A stretch of 64,000 nucleotides of DNA from CAYYJS01 sp964472315 (GCA_964472315.1 CAYYJS010000007.1:1-64000), one strand, 5' to 3'; shown: positions 54,043 to 62,979, counted from the stretch's first letter. The notes: generated by a model not told the origin, from the sequence alone. Numbers and translations are program-made.

Positions 54043-54415
54043 TCGAGTCGTCTCCTTGCTTGTCGCCACCCGGCGCATCGACCTCGACGGCCGTCAGCAG
54101 CAGATCCTGTCCGCCCGTCAGCCGCACGTCGCACGAACCGCAGGCTTCGCACACGTAGATCGGGAAATCCGGCGTGGCGTCGATGCCGCATGCATGGCAG
54201 TGCAGGTGTGCCGGCACGGCCGTGATATCGAGGGCCGCCCCGCCGACGCTCGTGCCCTCCGCCGCGAAAGGAAAGGCCATCCGCAGGGCTTCCGGATCGA
54301 CGCCGCTGAGGGCGCCGACCGAGACGTGTACGGCGCTGACGCGCGACGATCCCGCGTCTTTCGCGACCGCCGTCACCTGGTCGACCAGCGCCTGCGCTAT
54401 CGATAGTTCATGCAT
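54035..54415 (-). CDS. hypA: Hydrogenase nickel chaperone HypA
   Basis: This 126-residue metallochaperone begins MHELSIAQALV, in which His2 and the MHE motif bind nickel. The zinc site is formed by CHACG and CEACGS. The TTG frame start at 54424 inside hypE is rejected in favour of the ATG at 54415. It sits three bases after the hypE stop and overlaps hypB, so the genes are coupled. Confidence 0.95.
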   Translation of the reverse strand: MHELSIAQALVDQVTAVAKDAGSSRVSAVHVSVGALSGVDPEALRMAFPFAAEGTSVGGAALDITAVPAHLHCHACGIDATPDFPIYVCEACGSCDVRLTGGQDLLLTAVEVDAPGGDKQGDDSNV

Positions 54416-54417
54416 GG

Positions 54418-55422
54418 TCAGCAAATCCTCGGCAACAGTTCCCCGCGCGGCACATCGATCAGGCGGCGGCCGCCGGTCAGCGTGGTCATCGACACCCGGC
54501 CCGCCACATCGGTCACCCGGCCGATCGCGGCGGCGCGTCCGCCGTTCTCCATACCGCGCCAGCGGCGCACAATCTCATCCGAGACGTCGGGACCGCAAAC
54601 GAGCGCCAGGCGCCCTTCGCTGGCGACCTGCAGCGGATCGAGTCCGAGCATCTCGCTGACGCCGCGTACGCCCGCCGAGAGCGGTATCGCCGTTTCGTCG
54701 AGCTCGATGCCGACCGGTCGTCCGTCGACGAGCTCGTTCAACACCGCGGCGAGCCCGCCGCGCGTGGGGTCCCGCATGAAGCGGATCTCGCCCGCGAGAT
54801 CGGCCACCGCCAGGACAAGCTCGTGCACGGGCGCGCTATCGCTCAGGGGTCCGTTGGCGATATGGATGTCTTCGCGGGCCGCGAGCACGGCAAGCCCGTG
54901 TTCGGCGATCGTGCCGTTGATGAGCACGTGGTCGTCGGGCTTCAGCAGGTTGGCGCCGAGCCTGAATGCGGGTAGCAGTTCGCCGATACCGGCCGTGTTG
55001 ACAAAGATGCCGTCGGCCTGTCCGCGCGCGACGACCTTCGTATCGCCCGTGACGATCTCGACGCCGCAGCGCTCGGCGGCGGCCTTTACGGCGTCTAGCA
55101 CCCGCCGCAAGGCGGCCATCGGGAACCCCTCCTCCAGAATCAGGGATAGCGAGAGCCACCGCGGACGGCCGCCGGCGACGGCGATATCGTTGACCGTCCC
55201 GTGTACGGCGAGATCCCCGATGTTGCCGCCGGGGAACTCGTAAGGCGTTACGACGAAACTGTCCGTCGTGAAAACCAGGCCCCGACTGGGCAATGCCAGC
55301 GTCGCCGCGTCCGGCAAGCCCTGCAGCGCCTTGGCGCTGAAGCGCGACACGATTTCCGCATCGATGAAAGCGCGGGTCAGCCGTCCGCCGCCGCCATGCG
55401 CCAGTTGAATCGTCTCGTCCAC
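54418..55422 (-). CDS. hypE: Hydrogenase maturation protein HypE
   Basis: HypE dehydrates the carbamoyl group on its C-terminal Cys to a cyanide ligand. The protein has 334 residues if started at the GTG at 55422 with GAGG seven bases upstream; the family opening IQLAHGGGG follows soon after. It has the PurM/AIR synthase-like fold (RGLVFTTDSFVVTP, GDLAVHGTVNDIAVAGG, TRGGLAAVLNELV), and the C-terminus is LPRIC, the conserved PRxC tail with the acceptor Cys. It is 41 bp downstream of hypF. Confidence 0.95.
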   Translation of the reverse strand: MDETIQLAHGGGGRLTRAFIDAEIVSRFSAKALQGLPDAATLALPSRGLVFTTDSFVVTPYEFPGGNIGDLAVHGTVNDIAVAGGRPRWLSLSLILEEGFPMAALRRVLDAVKAAAERCGVEIVTGDTKVVARGQADGIFVNTAGIGELLPAFRLGANLLKPDDHVLINGTIAEHGLAVLAAREDIHIANGPLSDSAPVHELVLAVADLAGEIRFMRDPTRGGLAAVLNELVDGRPVGIELDETAIPLSAGVRGVSEMLGLDPLQVASEGRLALVCGPDVSDEIVRRWRGMENGGRAAAIGRVTDVAGRVSMTTLTGGRRLIDVPRGELLPRIC

Positions 55423-55463
55423 GTCATCGCCTCGCAAATCGCTTCATCCAACGCAACTTCTTA

Positions 55464-57818
55464 TCATGATGCATGCAGTCCGGCAACCACGGCCTGCCCG
55501 AAGGCGATGCCGCCATCGTTGGGCGGGATGCGCTGATGGGTGAGCACCCGAAAACCCATCGCCTCCAGTCGGGGTGCGAGAATTCCGCACAGCAGCCGGT
55601 TCATGAACACCCCGCCGGTGAGCGCCACCGTCCGCAAGGCGCTGGAGCCGGCCGCGGCGTCGACCATGCGGCAGGCGGCATCGGCGACGGCCAGGTGGCA
55701 GGCCAGCGCCTGAGTCGCGCGAGCATCCGCGTCGAGTTCGCCGAGGTCCGAAAGATACGCGATGGCCGGCGTCCAGTCGACTTCGATGCAGCCATCGTTG
55801 CGCTCGTACATCGCGAACGGCAGCGATGCGGGGTGTCCCGCCGGAGCGCGCCGTGCGGCCGCTTCCAGACAGATGGGGGCCTGTCCCTCGTAGGACAGCG
55901 CGACGGGCGCGAGGCCCAGCAGCACGGCAAAGGTGTCGAACAGGCGCCCGGCGGCGTGCGTGAGCGGGGCATTGAGTCCGCGCTCGCACTGGCGTCGCCA
56001 GACCGCGCAGGCTTCCTCGCCGGCGCCGTAACGGCTGAGGATATGGGGTAGGGGAACGATGCCGCCCTGTTGCCAGCGGGCGACAAGCTGGCGCACCGGT
56101 TGGTGGACGGCGGCATCGCCGCCGGGCAGCGCCGCGGGACGGAACGTCGCGCGGCGCGTGATGCCGGATGCGGTTACGGCGAGCAGTTCGGCGCCCCAGA
56201 TGGCGCCATCGGGCCCAAGCCCCGTGCCGTCGAAACAGAGCGCCAGACCCTCGGTTTCGCCGTGTTCGGCGAGGCAGCCGACCGCGTGGGCGGCATGGTG
56301 CTGCACCTCGACAACCGGCACGCCGGCGCGTGCGGCCAGCAGATGGCCCAGGCGCGTCGCGTGCATGTCGGGGTGTGCATCGACGGCCACGCAGGCGGGT
56401 TGGCGGTCGAAGAAGATCGGCAGTTCGCGCGCGGCGCGTTCATGGGCGGCTATGGCTTCGGGCGTCTCCAGGTCGCCGATATGCGGCGACAGCACGACCC
56501 GGGAGTCATAGCCGAGCGCGATCGTGTTCTTGAGTTCGGCGCCCATGGCCAGGACGTTGCGCGCCAGCGGATGGGTCAGTGTAATGGCCGACGGCGCGTA
56601 GCCTCTGGCGCGGCGCCAGACCTGCGGGCCACGCGCCTGCAGCACGACCAGCGAGTCGTCGTTGCGCAAGTTCACTTCACGGTCGTGCACGAGAAAGCAG
56701 TCGGCGATATCCGCGAGCCGACGGTACGCTTCATCGTTCGCGATGCAGATGGGTTCGGCGCGTTTGTTGCCGCTCGTCATGACCAGATAGTCGAACGGCG
56801 GCGTGGGATCGTCCGGCAGTCCCTGCGCGAGCAACAGGTGCAGCGGGGTCGTGGGGAGCATAACCCCGAGCGTTTGGGTGTCGGGTGCGATGAGATCGAG
56901 GGCAAGCGGAGTCTCCGATCGCTCGTCCACGTCCAGAACGACGATGGGTGCCTGGGGCGACGTGAGCAACTCCTCCGCTTCTGGCGTTACGCGGCATACG
57001 CGGCGGGCGCAGGCGAGGTCACGCGCCATGACGGCGAAGGGTTTGGCCGGGCGTCGCTTCCGATCGCGGAGGAGGGCGATGGCCGGCCGGTTCTCCGCAT
57101 CGACGGCGAGCAGGAATCCGCCGAGACCGCGCACGGCGACGGTCTGGCCGGCGCGTAGGCGGCGTCGCGCTTCGCGCAGGGGTTCGCCGGCGATCGACCG
57201 GCCCCGGCAATCGGTCAACGAGACCCGCGGTCCGCAGGCGGGGCATGCCGTCGATTCGGCATGAAAACGCCGGTTGGCGGGGTCGGTATACTCGGCGCGG
57301 CACCGCGGGCACAGCGGGAAGGCGGCGAGCGTGGTGCGCTCGCGATCGTAGGGCATGGCGTTGACGACCGTGTAGCGCGGTCCGCAATTCGTGCATGTCG
57401 TAAACGGGTACCCATGACGGCGGTCGTCGGGGTCCATGATCTCGGCACGGCATTCGGCGCACATGGCGAGATCGGCGGGAATGCTGACGTCCATGGGTTC
57501 GTCATCCACGCTGGACGCGACGGTGAACGGTGCGGGTACGGCGCCCGAGGGTAGCGGGACGTCGGAGATGAGTGCGATCGAGTCGATGGCGGCGATGGCG
57601 GGCAGGGAGGCCGGCAGGCGCGCGGCGAAGTCGTCGATGGCGGCGGGAGCGCCTTCCAGCACGATCAGGACCGACCCGGAGCGGTTCAGGACATGGCCGC
57701 CCAGCCCCATCGCCCGGGCCAGGCGATAGACCGACGGACGGAAGCCGACGCCCTGGACGGTGCCGGTCAGACTGTACGTGCGGCGGACAAGCAGCGTCGG
57801 TTGGGGTGCGGGCGTCAG
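55464..57818 (-). CDS. hypF: Carbamoyltransferase HypF, likely CTG-started
   Basis: HypF makes the thiocarboxamide on HypE from carbamoyl phosphate. The frame extends upstream of the first ATG (57710) and encodes the acylphosphatase hallmark TVQGVGFRPSVYRLARA in that part. No ATG, GTG or TTG is available after the upstream gene. A CTG at 57816-57818 overlaps the preceding stop (CTGA) and has AAGGAGG seven bases upstream. The protein then has 784 residues: acylphosphatase, two zinc motifs (CAECRAEI/CTNCGPRY and CPRCRAEY/CPACGPR), a YrdC-like domain, and a Kae1-like domain (VQHHAAHA). Confidence 0.92.
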   Translation of the reverse strand: MTPAPQPTLLVRRTYSLTGTVQGVGFRPSVYRLARAMGLGGHVLNRSGSVLIVLEGAPAAIDDFAARLPASLPAIAAIDSIALISDVPLPSGAVPAPFTVASSVDDEPMDVSIPADLAMCAECRAEIMDPDDRRHGYPFTTCTNCGPRYTVVNAMPYDRERTTLAAFPLCPRCRAEYTDPANRRFHAESTACPACGPRVSLTDCRGRSIAGEPLREARRRLRAGQTVAVRGLGGFLLAVDAENRPAIALLRDRKRRPAKPFAVMARDLACARRVCRVTPEAEELLTSPQAPIVVLDVDERSETPLALDLIAPDTQTLGVMLPTTPLHLLLAQGLPDDPTPPFDYLVMTSGNKRAEPICIANDEAYRRLADIADCFLVHDREVNLRNDDSLVVLQARGPQVWRRARGYAPSAITLTHPLARNVLAMGAELKNTIALGYDSRVVLSPHIGDLETPEAIAAHERAARELPIFFDRQPACVAVDAHPDMHATRLGHLLAARAGVPVVEVQHHAAHAVGCLAEHGETEGLALCFDGTGLGPDGAIWGAELLAVTASGITRRATFRPAALPGGDAAVHQPVRQLVARWQQGGIVPLPHILSRYGAGEEACAVWRRQCERGLNAPLTHAAGRLFDTFAVLLGLAPVALSYEGQAPICLEAAARRAPAGHPASLPFAMYERNDGCIEVDWTPAIAYLSDLGELDADARATQALACHLAVADAACRMVDAAAGSSALRTVALTGGVFMNRLLCGILAPRLEAMGFRVLTHQRIPPNDGGIAFGQAVVAGLHAS

Positions 57819-58267
57819 CTTTGCACCTCCTTCAGCGCGACGGCGACATAGTCGGCGAACCGTGCTGCCACGGCCGCGGAAAGGCCGTCGCCCATGGTCA
57901 TCGAAGCGGGCTGGATGGCCACGATGCGGATTGGCGGCACCGGCTGCCCGATCTGGCGCGCAAGCTGAACCAGCTTGAGCACGTCGCCCTCGTGCGTCGA
58001 TATGGTCCCGACGACCTTGCGGGAGTCGACGTCCTCGGGGCCGAAGGCGATCCAGTCCCCCGGCTGCCCGCCGAAGTCGGCGGCATCGACGATGACGACG
58101 CCGTCGGTCTCCGGCTCGAAATACGTCAGCACCTGCATGCCGTTGTTGCCGATCTCGACGGCCTCGAAACCGTCGTCAAGGTGGTTGTCGGCGATATGCT
58201 CGACGATGCGGAGCCCGATACCGTCATCGCCCATGGCGTAGTTACCGAGACCGAGCAGGTAGCGCAT
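57815..58267 (-). CDS. [NiFe] hydrogenase maturation endopeptidase
   Basis: The 150-residue HycI/HoxW-family protease removes the C-terminal tail of the hydrogenase large subunit after nickel insertion. The motif GLGNYAMGDDGIGLR contains the nickel-contact acidic residue, and IVDAADFGG (Asp) and STHEGDV (His) complete the expected site. It is 82 bp downstream of the large subunit gene and overlaps the hypF start. The catalytic subunit tail available for cleavage is eight residues. Confidence 0.9.
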   Translation of the reverse strand: MRYLLGLGNYAMGDDGIGLRIVEHIADNHLDDGFEAVEIGNNGMQVLTYFEPETDGVVIVDAADFGGQPGDWIAFGPEDVDSRKVVGTISTHEGDVLKLVQLARQIGQPVPPIRIVAIQPASMTMGDGLSAAVAARFADYVAVALKEVQS

Positions 58268-58299
58268 GTCCTGGTCCTTGATCGGGCGCGAAAAGAGGC

Positions 58300-58325
58300 G
58301 GGGCGCCGGCGTTTGCCGGCGCCCC
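58300..58325 (-). other. Strong intercistronic hairpin after the large subunit gene
   Basis: GGGGCGCCGGC (58300-58310) pairs perfectly with GCCGGCGCCCC (58315-58325) through a four-base loop, giving an 11-bp GC stem. On the transcribed minus strand the stem is followed by GCCTCTTTT. It lies between the catalytic subunit and the endopeptidase genes. It may be a leaky terminator or an RNA-stability element that lowers the maturation genes relative to the structural ones. Confidence 0.65.
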
Positions 58326-58349
58326 GCAAGGGCTGGCTCTTCGCGCCGG

Positions 58350-59690
58350 TTACTTCTTGAACGTCACATCGAGGTAATGCGTGGAGCAGGAGATGCAGGG
58401 GTCGTAGGCACGGACCAGCATCTCGAGTCCCAGTTCCATCTCCTTTTCGGACTTGTTGGCCGCCACCAGTTCGGGGACGAGCGCGTTGAAGTCCTGTTGG
58501 ATGTTGGCGTGATTCTGCCCGGTGGGAATGATGCAGTTGCCCATCGTGCAGAAACCGGCCGGATCGTAGGCGTACTCGTGGAACAGGATGCCACGCGGCA
58601 CTTCCGTCGCGGCGGCGCCGCGTGCAAATCGCGTGGGCGTGGCCGGCTTCTCGTCCTTCAGTCCCTTTGTGAGCAGCACGTCGATGTACTCGACGGTCTT
58701 GAAGACGCTGTGGACGCATTCCACGAACTGCGCGATGCTGTTCATGTAGGGGTTGAAGCACAGGGGCTTCAGACCGAGCCCGACGGCCAACTTCCTGGCC
58801 TCGGGATGGAGTTGGTCGTGGCTGTTGTTGAAACGGGCCAGGGCGCCGGCCATGTAGCTGGCCATATTGTGCTTGGCGTACTTGGCCGTCGACTGGTCCA
58901 CCACGTATTCGTTCGTCACGGAACGGTAGTCGGCGACGTCGATCAGTTCCTGAGCGCCGTCGGGCATCCGGCAGCCGATCTTGCCGTCATACAGGCCATA
59001 TTCCTTGTCGTCGACCAACGCGACGTACTCGGTCTGGCGCGTGAACGGTGGAATGCCGCCGGCGAGACTGAGCAGCGTCTTATAGGTTTCGACCGCATCG
59101 GGTACGCAAGCCAGCAGCTTGTCCTTCAATTCGCGCAGGTTGGCTTCGGCCTCGCGCACGGTGCGGGCGCCGCCGGGCAGCGACGCGAAGCCGCCGACGA
59201 TCGCGCGGGTGGGGTGCGTGGTGCGTCCGCCGATGCAGCTTCCCCATTCGTGGCCGAGGCGCTTCATGCGCAGGGCGCGCTTGACGACCTCGCCGTGTGT
59301 CGGCACCAGCGGGAAGACCGAGGGCACACCCAGCAGATCGGGCGCTACGAGGAAGTAGACATGCAGGACATGCGAGTCGAAATTCTCGGCATGCTTGAGA
59401 ATGCGCCGCAACAGGTCCGTCTGCTCCGAGATTTCGATGCCCAAGGCGGCCTCGGTCGCCTTCAGGGAGGCGAGGGTGTGGCCGACCGAACAGATGCCGC
59501 AGATGCGGCTCGTGATGCGCGCCACTTCGCTGTAGTGGCGTCCGCGCACCATCGCTTCGAAGAACCGCGGCGCCTCGGGCACCTGCCACTGGCAGGTCTC
59601 GACGGTGCCGTTGGTCACGTTGACCACGATGTTGCCGTGGCCTTCGACGCGCGTGAGATGATGGACATTGATCTTCGCGTTCTTTGTCAT
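58350..59690 (-). CDS. [NiFe] hydrogenase large (catalytic, alpha) subunit
   Basis: The 446-residue catalytic subunit has the N-terminal nickel-binding RICGIC (Cys64, Cys67) and the C-terminal DPCISCSTH (Cys432, Cys435). The tail after His438 is eight residues, shorter than in most membrane-bound hydrogenases. Sequence features and the beta-gamma-delta-alpha gene order match the group 3b (NAD(P)-linked, sulfhydrogenase-type) enzymes such as Pyrococcus SH I. The ATG overlaps the delta-subunit stop (TAATG). Confidence 0.94.
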   Translation of the reverse strand: MTKNAKINVHHLTRVEGHGNIVVNVTNGTVETCQWQVPEAPRFFEAMVRGRHYSEVARITSRICGICSVGHTLASLKATEAALGIEISEQTDLLRRILKHAENFDSHVLHVYFLVAPDLLGVPSVFPLVPTHGEVVKRALRMKRLGHEWGSCIGGRTTHPTRAIVGGFASLPGGARTVREAEANLRELKDKLLACVPDAVETYKTLLSLAGGIPPFTRQTEYVALVDDKEYGLYDGKIGCRMPDGAQELIDVADYRSVTNEYVVDQSTAKYAKHNMASYMAGALARFNNSHDQLHPEARKLAVGLGLKPLCFNPYMNSIAQFVECVHSVFKTVEYIDVLLTKGLKDEKPATPTRFARGAAATEVPRGILFHEYAYDPAGFCTMGNCIIPTGQNHANIQQDFNALVPELVAANKSEKEMELGLEMLVRAYDPCISCSTHYLDVTFKK

Positions 59691-60439
59691 TATGCGTCAC
59701 CTCTGAAGTTGGCCGTGAACATGCGGGACTTGTTCCGGGCCCACGTTTCGGGCAGTTTGCCGTTCTCGATCAGCACCTTCTCCATCGATTCCTGGTTGGC
59801 GTTATCGACCATGCCTCGGCAGGCCTCGCAGGGAATCCCGTCGGCGGGGCAGGGCGCCCCGCAACCGGCGCGGGCGATGGGACCGAGACAATGGTCGCCG
59901 TCGTCATAGCGGCATACGGTGCCGCGCCGTTTGCATTCCATGCAGACGGGATAGGAGGGGATATAGACCTTCGCCGTCCCGTTGACGAGCTGGGTTACGA
60001 CGCGGATGAATTCGCCGCGATCCATCGGGCAGCCATGGACCTCGTAGTCGACTTTGATGGCCGCGGAGATCGGCAAGGCCTTCTTGGATGCCAGGTGCGG
60101 ACGGTCCTTGTCGTCGCCGTAGACCTCATTGGCGTAGTCCGACGTATGGTTCTTCAGGGCGTTGATGCCTCCGCAGGTGGCGCAGGCGCCATAGGCGACA
60201 ACCACCTTTGCCCGGTTGCGAATCTCCTCCAGGCGCCGGCGGTCGGATTCGCGCGTAAACGACCCTTCGACGAAGGCCACATCGATGGGACCGGTCGTCT
60301 TCTCGGACATCGCTTCGCGGAACTCGACCGGTTCCACATTCTCCAGGAGTTGGACGAACGGCTCGCCGAAATTCGTCAGTTCAATCTGGCAACCTTCGCA
60401 ACAGGCGAAGTCGAACCATGCACATTTTACCTTGGCCAT
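59690..60439 (-). CDS. [NiFe] hydrogenase small (delta) subunit
   Basis: This 249-residue subunit carries iron-sulfur clusters between the active site and the diaphorase part. The proximal cluster is in ACCEGCQIEL (CxxC) with GACATCGG and CMECKRRG/CLGP; the C-terminal region has CGAPCPADGIPCEAC. There is no Tat signal, so the enzyme is cytosolic, in line with group 3. It overlaps both neighbours (TAATG). Confidence 0.93.
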   Translation of the reverse strand: MAKVKCAWFDFACCEGCQIELTNFGEPFVQLLENVEPVEFREAMSEKTTGPIDVAFVEGSFTRESDRRRLEEIRNRAKVVVAYGACATCGGINALKNHTSDYANEVYGDDKDRPHLASKKALPISAAIKVDYEVHGCPMDRGEFIRVVTQLVNGTAKVYIPSYPVCMECKRRGTVCRYDDGDHCLGPIARAGCGAPCPADGIPCEACRGMVDNANQESMEKVLIENGKLPETWARNKSRMFTANFRGDA

Positions 60440-61278
60440 TATATCGCCTCCTCAAGCGCTGCAATGTCGGAGAACCGGAAGACGGGGCCGTCCATACAGA
60501 CGTACTTGTCGTTGATCTGGCAGTGACCGCATTTGCCGACACCGCACTTCATGCGACGTTCCAGGTCGACGTAGACGTTCGACCGCGGGATGCCGAGCTT
60601 GTCGATCTCGGCGATCACGAACTTGTACATGATCGGCGGACCGCAGATGATGACCCGCGTGTCGGGACCGATATCCCCGACCTTCGGGAACAGCGTGGTA
60701 ATCACGCCGACGTTCCCTTCCCAGCCATGGGCGGGACGGTCGACGGTTTCAAGATAGCGCATGCAGGAGCTGCATCGCCACATCTCCAGGTCCTCCGCGA
60801 ACAGCAGGTCGCTCGGGCTCTTGGCGCCGAAGAACAGCGTGAACTTGCCGAACTCGTCGCGCCGATCCAGGATATACTGGATCATGCTGCGCACGGGGCA
60901 CAACCCGATGCCGCCGGCGACGATGAGGACGTCGTGGCCTCTGAACTCCTGCACCGGGAAGCCGTTGCCGAGCGGGCCGCGCACGGTCAGCGTATCGCCG
61001 ACATTCTGCGATGCGATGGCGCTGGAGACCTTGCCGATGACGCGGACGACCAGATCGAAACGGTCTCCGCTGGTGGGCGAACTGGCCATGCCCAGCGGAA
61101 TCTCGCCGTAGCCGAAGCGGCCGACTTCGACGATCTGGCCGGGTTGGTACTCGAACTTGCCGCCGTTCCGCAGCTTGAGTCGGAAGTGTTTCTCGGTGGC
61201 GGTGATCATGTCGGCTTTGACGATCTCCGCGACCTGCGGGAGAAAGATGTTCTCGTTGGTTGTATGACAGGCGGACAT
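60439..61278 (-). CDS. [NiFe] hydrogenase diaphorase (gamma) subunit
   Basis: The 279-residue ferredoxin-NADP+-reductase-like subunit has an FAD domain (FEYQPGQIVEVG, GMASSPTS) and an NAD(P) domain (LIVAGGIGLCPVRSM), and ends with a 2Fe-2S motif CGVGKCGHCQINDKYVC, as in the PyrK/HydG families. It would exchange electrons between NAD(P)H and the hydrogenase. It starts two bases after the beta gene stop. Confidence 0.93.
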   Translation of the reverse strand: MSACHTTNENIFLPQVAEIVKADMITATEKHFRLKLRNGGKFEYQPGQIVEVGRFGYGEIPLGMASSPTSGDRFDLVVRVIGKVSSAIASQNVGDTLTVRGPLGNGFPVQEFRGHDVLIVAGGIGLCPVRSMIQYILDRRDEFGKFTLFFGAKSPSDLLFAEDLEMWRCSSCMRYLETVDRPAHGWEGNVGVITTLFPKVGDIGPDTRVIICGPPIMYKFVIAEIDKLGIPRSNVYVDLERRMKCGVGKCGHCQINDKYVCMDGPVFRFSDIAALEEAI

Positions 61279-61280
61279 GC

Positions 61281-62303
61281 TTACTGCTCCATGATCTTGT
61301 TGATGACAGTGGCGGGGTTCGCGATGTTGGCCGTGCAGGCACCCGAACAGCGGCCGCAGCCGGTGCAGGCCGGGCCGCCCAGCACGTCGTTAAGGTAGGC
61401 CGCTTTGCGCATGAACCGGTGGCGATAGCGCTCGCTGCGGTCCTCGCGGAAGTTCTCGGTGCCACCCATGGACGTGACCTCGGAGAACTCGCTCGTCAGG
61501 CAGGCATCCCACAGGCGGAAACGCGTGCCGGACTTGCCATCCACGTTCCATTCGTCCTGCACGTCGAAGCAGTAGCACGTCGGGCAGACGATGTTGCAGC
61601 TCCCGCAGGAGAAGCAATCCTTGGACAGTTCCTCCCAGACCGGCGAGGAAAAGGACCCGCGAACCTTCTCGCGGATTTCGTCGGCGGTTCCGTTCAGCTT
61701 CTCGGGGCAGTTGCGCTCGGCGTCGGCGTTGGCTTTGGCCGCGGCGGCGACTTGGCGGGTGGTGGCCGGCGTAAAGGTCCCGAGCGCGAGCAGGGACTCG
61801 CCGCGCGGCGTCAGCGTTTCGATCGCGTAACCGCCCGCGATGCGGGTCATGAACAGGTCATGGCCCGTGGCGGGTCGGCCGGCGTTCATCGTGCCGAAGA
61901 ACGCGTGCTTGTAGTGGTTCTGGACGCTGGCGCCGATGACGATGGTGGCCTTGCGGTACGCCATGTAGTTGTTGTCGACCTTGCGGTCCTGGTAGAAGGT
62001 GTCCGACATGGCGATCCCCTTGATGTCATAGGGATGCACGCCGAGGAGCACCTGTTCCTTCGGGTCGAGACAGGCTCGGAAGCCGCTCGCATCGAAGGCG
62101 ATCAGATCCTGTTTCGTCGGGAAGAACGCCTTCTTCGGCGGCAGGATGGTGGTGTCGTAGTCCAGTCGCAGATCATCCACGGTTTCGAGCCGCTCGAATA
62201 CGAAACGTGTTCGTTTGGCCACGGGCGCGATGACCGGATACTTGCCCATCAGGCCTTCCACGAACGCGGCAAGGTGCTGATCGCTCAGGAAATGTTGCTG
62301 CAT
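61281..62303 (-). CDS. [NiFe] hydrogenase 4Fe-4S (beta) subunit
   Basis: The 340-residue sulfhydrogenase beta/AsrA-type subunit starts at 62303 (MQQHFLSD), for which AAAGGATAT is the ribosome-binding site; an ATG at 62318 lies upstream. It has two ferredoxin-type motifs, CFSCGSCNIVCPTCYC and CTGCGRCSGACTANI. It is the first gene of the beta-gamma-delta-alpha operon, and its product connects the diaphorase to other electron carriers. Confidence 0.92.
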   Translation of the reverse strand: MQQHFLSDQHLAAFVEGLMGKYPVIAPVAKRTRFVFERLETVDDLRLDYDTTILPPKKAFFPTKQDLIAFDASGFRACLDPKEQVLLGVHPYDIKGIAMSDTFYQDRKVDNNYMAYRKATIVIGASVQNHYKHAFFGTMNAGRPATGHDLFMTRIAGGYAIETLTPRGESLLALGTFTPATTRQVAAAAKANADAERNCPEKLNGTADEIREKVRGSFSSPVWEELSKDCFSCGSCNIVCPTCYCFDVQDEWNVDGKSGTRFRLWDACLTSEFSEVTSMGGTENFREDRSERYRHRFMRKAAYLNDVLGGPACTGCGRCSGACTANIANPATVINKIMEQ

Positions 62304-62321
62304 GCCATATCCTTTCATGTG

Positions 62322-62339
62322 CTGTTAAAAAATTAACAG
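62322..62339 (-). promoter_or_regulatory. Rex-type operator upstream of the [NiFe] hydrogenase operon
   Basis: CTGTTAAAAAATTAACAG is a symmetric site with seven-base arms and matches TTGTTAANNNNTTAACAA at all but the outermost bases. It lies 19 bases before the start codon at 62303. On the minus strand, TAATTT (62330-62335) may be the -10, so a bound Rex would block polymerase. The core is identical to that at 48197-48210. Confidence 0.7.
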
Positions 62340-62445
62340 ATCGGTGTTTAGCGCGAAACTACCATGCGTCGCTGGCCACATCAAGCAGTTATCTGAAGAA
62401 ATCCCACCCGTGCCCGCCGCAGGGGGCAAAAGGCCTGTCAGCAAC

Positions 62446-62979
62446 TCAATCCTTGGCGCCCTGTGCCGTCTTCAGAGCCTGGAGCTGCGCCTCGTACAGC
62501 GCGCGCGCCTTCGTCAGCAGCGCTTCCTTCTCCGAGTCGCGTGCCGCATCGCGCGCGTTTTGCTCCTTGGATTGGCCCTTCTTTCGATTCGTTTCGAGCG
62601 TCCGTTCCTCGGCGGCCTTGGCCATATCCTTGGCGGACAGATCGGAGGCCTTGGCGTCGGCGTCGCTCTTGTCCTCGTATTCCTTCATGGTGCGGACCTT
62701 GCCCGGCCCGCATGCGGCGCGCGGGAAAGCCTTGTTGCCCAGCGCTTCGTCATTTCGCCATTCCTTCTGGGCTTGCGCCATGGCCTTCGCGGAGAGCCGC
62801 GATTCCAGTGCGATCTCGGCCTCGGCAGCCTTGAACGCTTCAGGGCTCATGACCACATAGCTCACACTGCCGTCCCACGCATCGACTTTGACGAGCAGGA
62901 ACCGATCACGGGCCACGGCCGGCGTCGCGGCCATGAGCACAAGGGCCAGCAAGCTCGCAAATAATTGAGTGCTTTTCAT
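62446..62979 (-). CDS. Small secreted helical protein of unknown function
   Basis: This 177-residue protein has GGAAGG upstream of the ATG and a clear signal peptide (MKSTQLFASLLALVLMAATPAVA). The mature part starts with a short beta region (RFLLVKVDAWDGSVSYVVM) and then a long charged Ala/Lys/Glu-rich helix (coiled-coil-like from about residue 50 to the end). No family is recognised. It shares no operon with the hydrogenase genes, whose promoter lies 107 bp downstream. Confidence 0.6.
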   Translation of the reverse strand: MKSTQLFASLLALVLMAATPAVARDRFLLVKVDAWDGSVSYVVMSPEAFKAAEAEIALESRLSAKAMAQAQKEWRNDEALGNKAFPRAACGPGKVRTMKEYEDKSDADAKASDLSAKDMAKAAEERTLETNRKKGQSKEQNARDAARDSEKEALLTKARALYEAQLQALKTAQGAKD

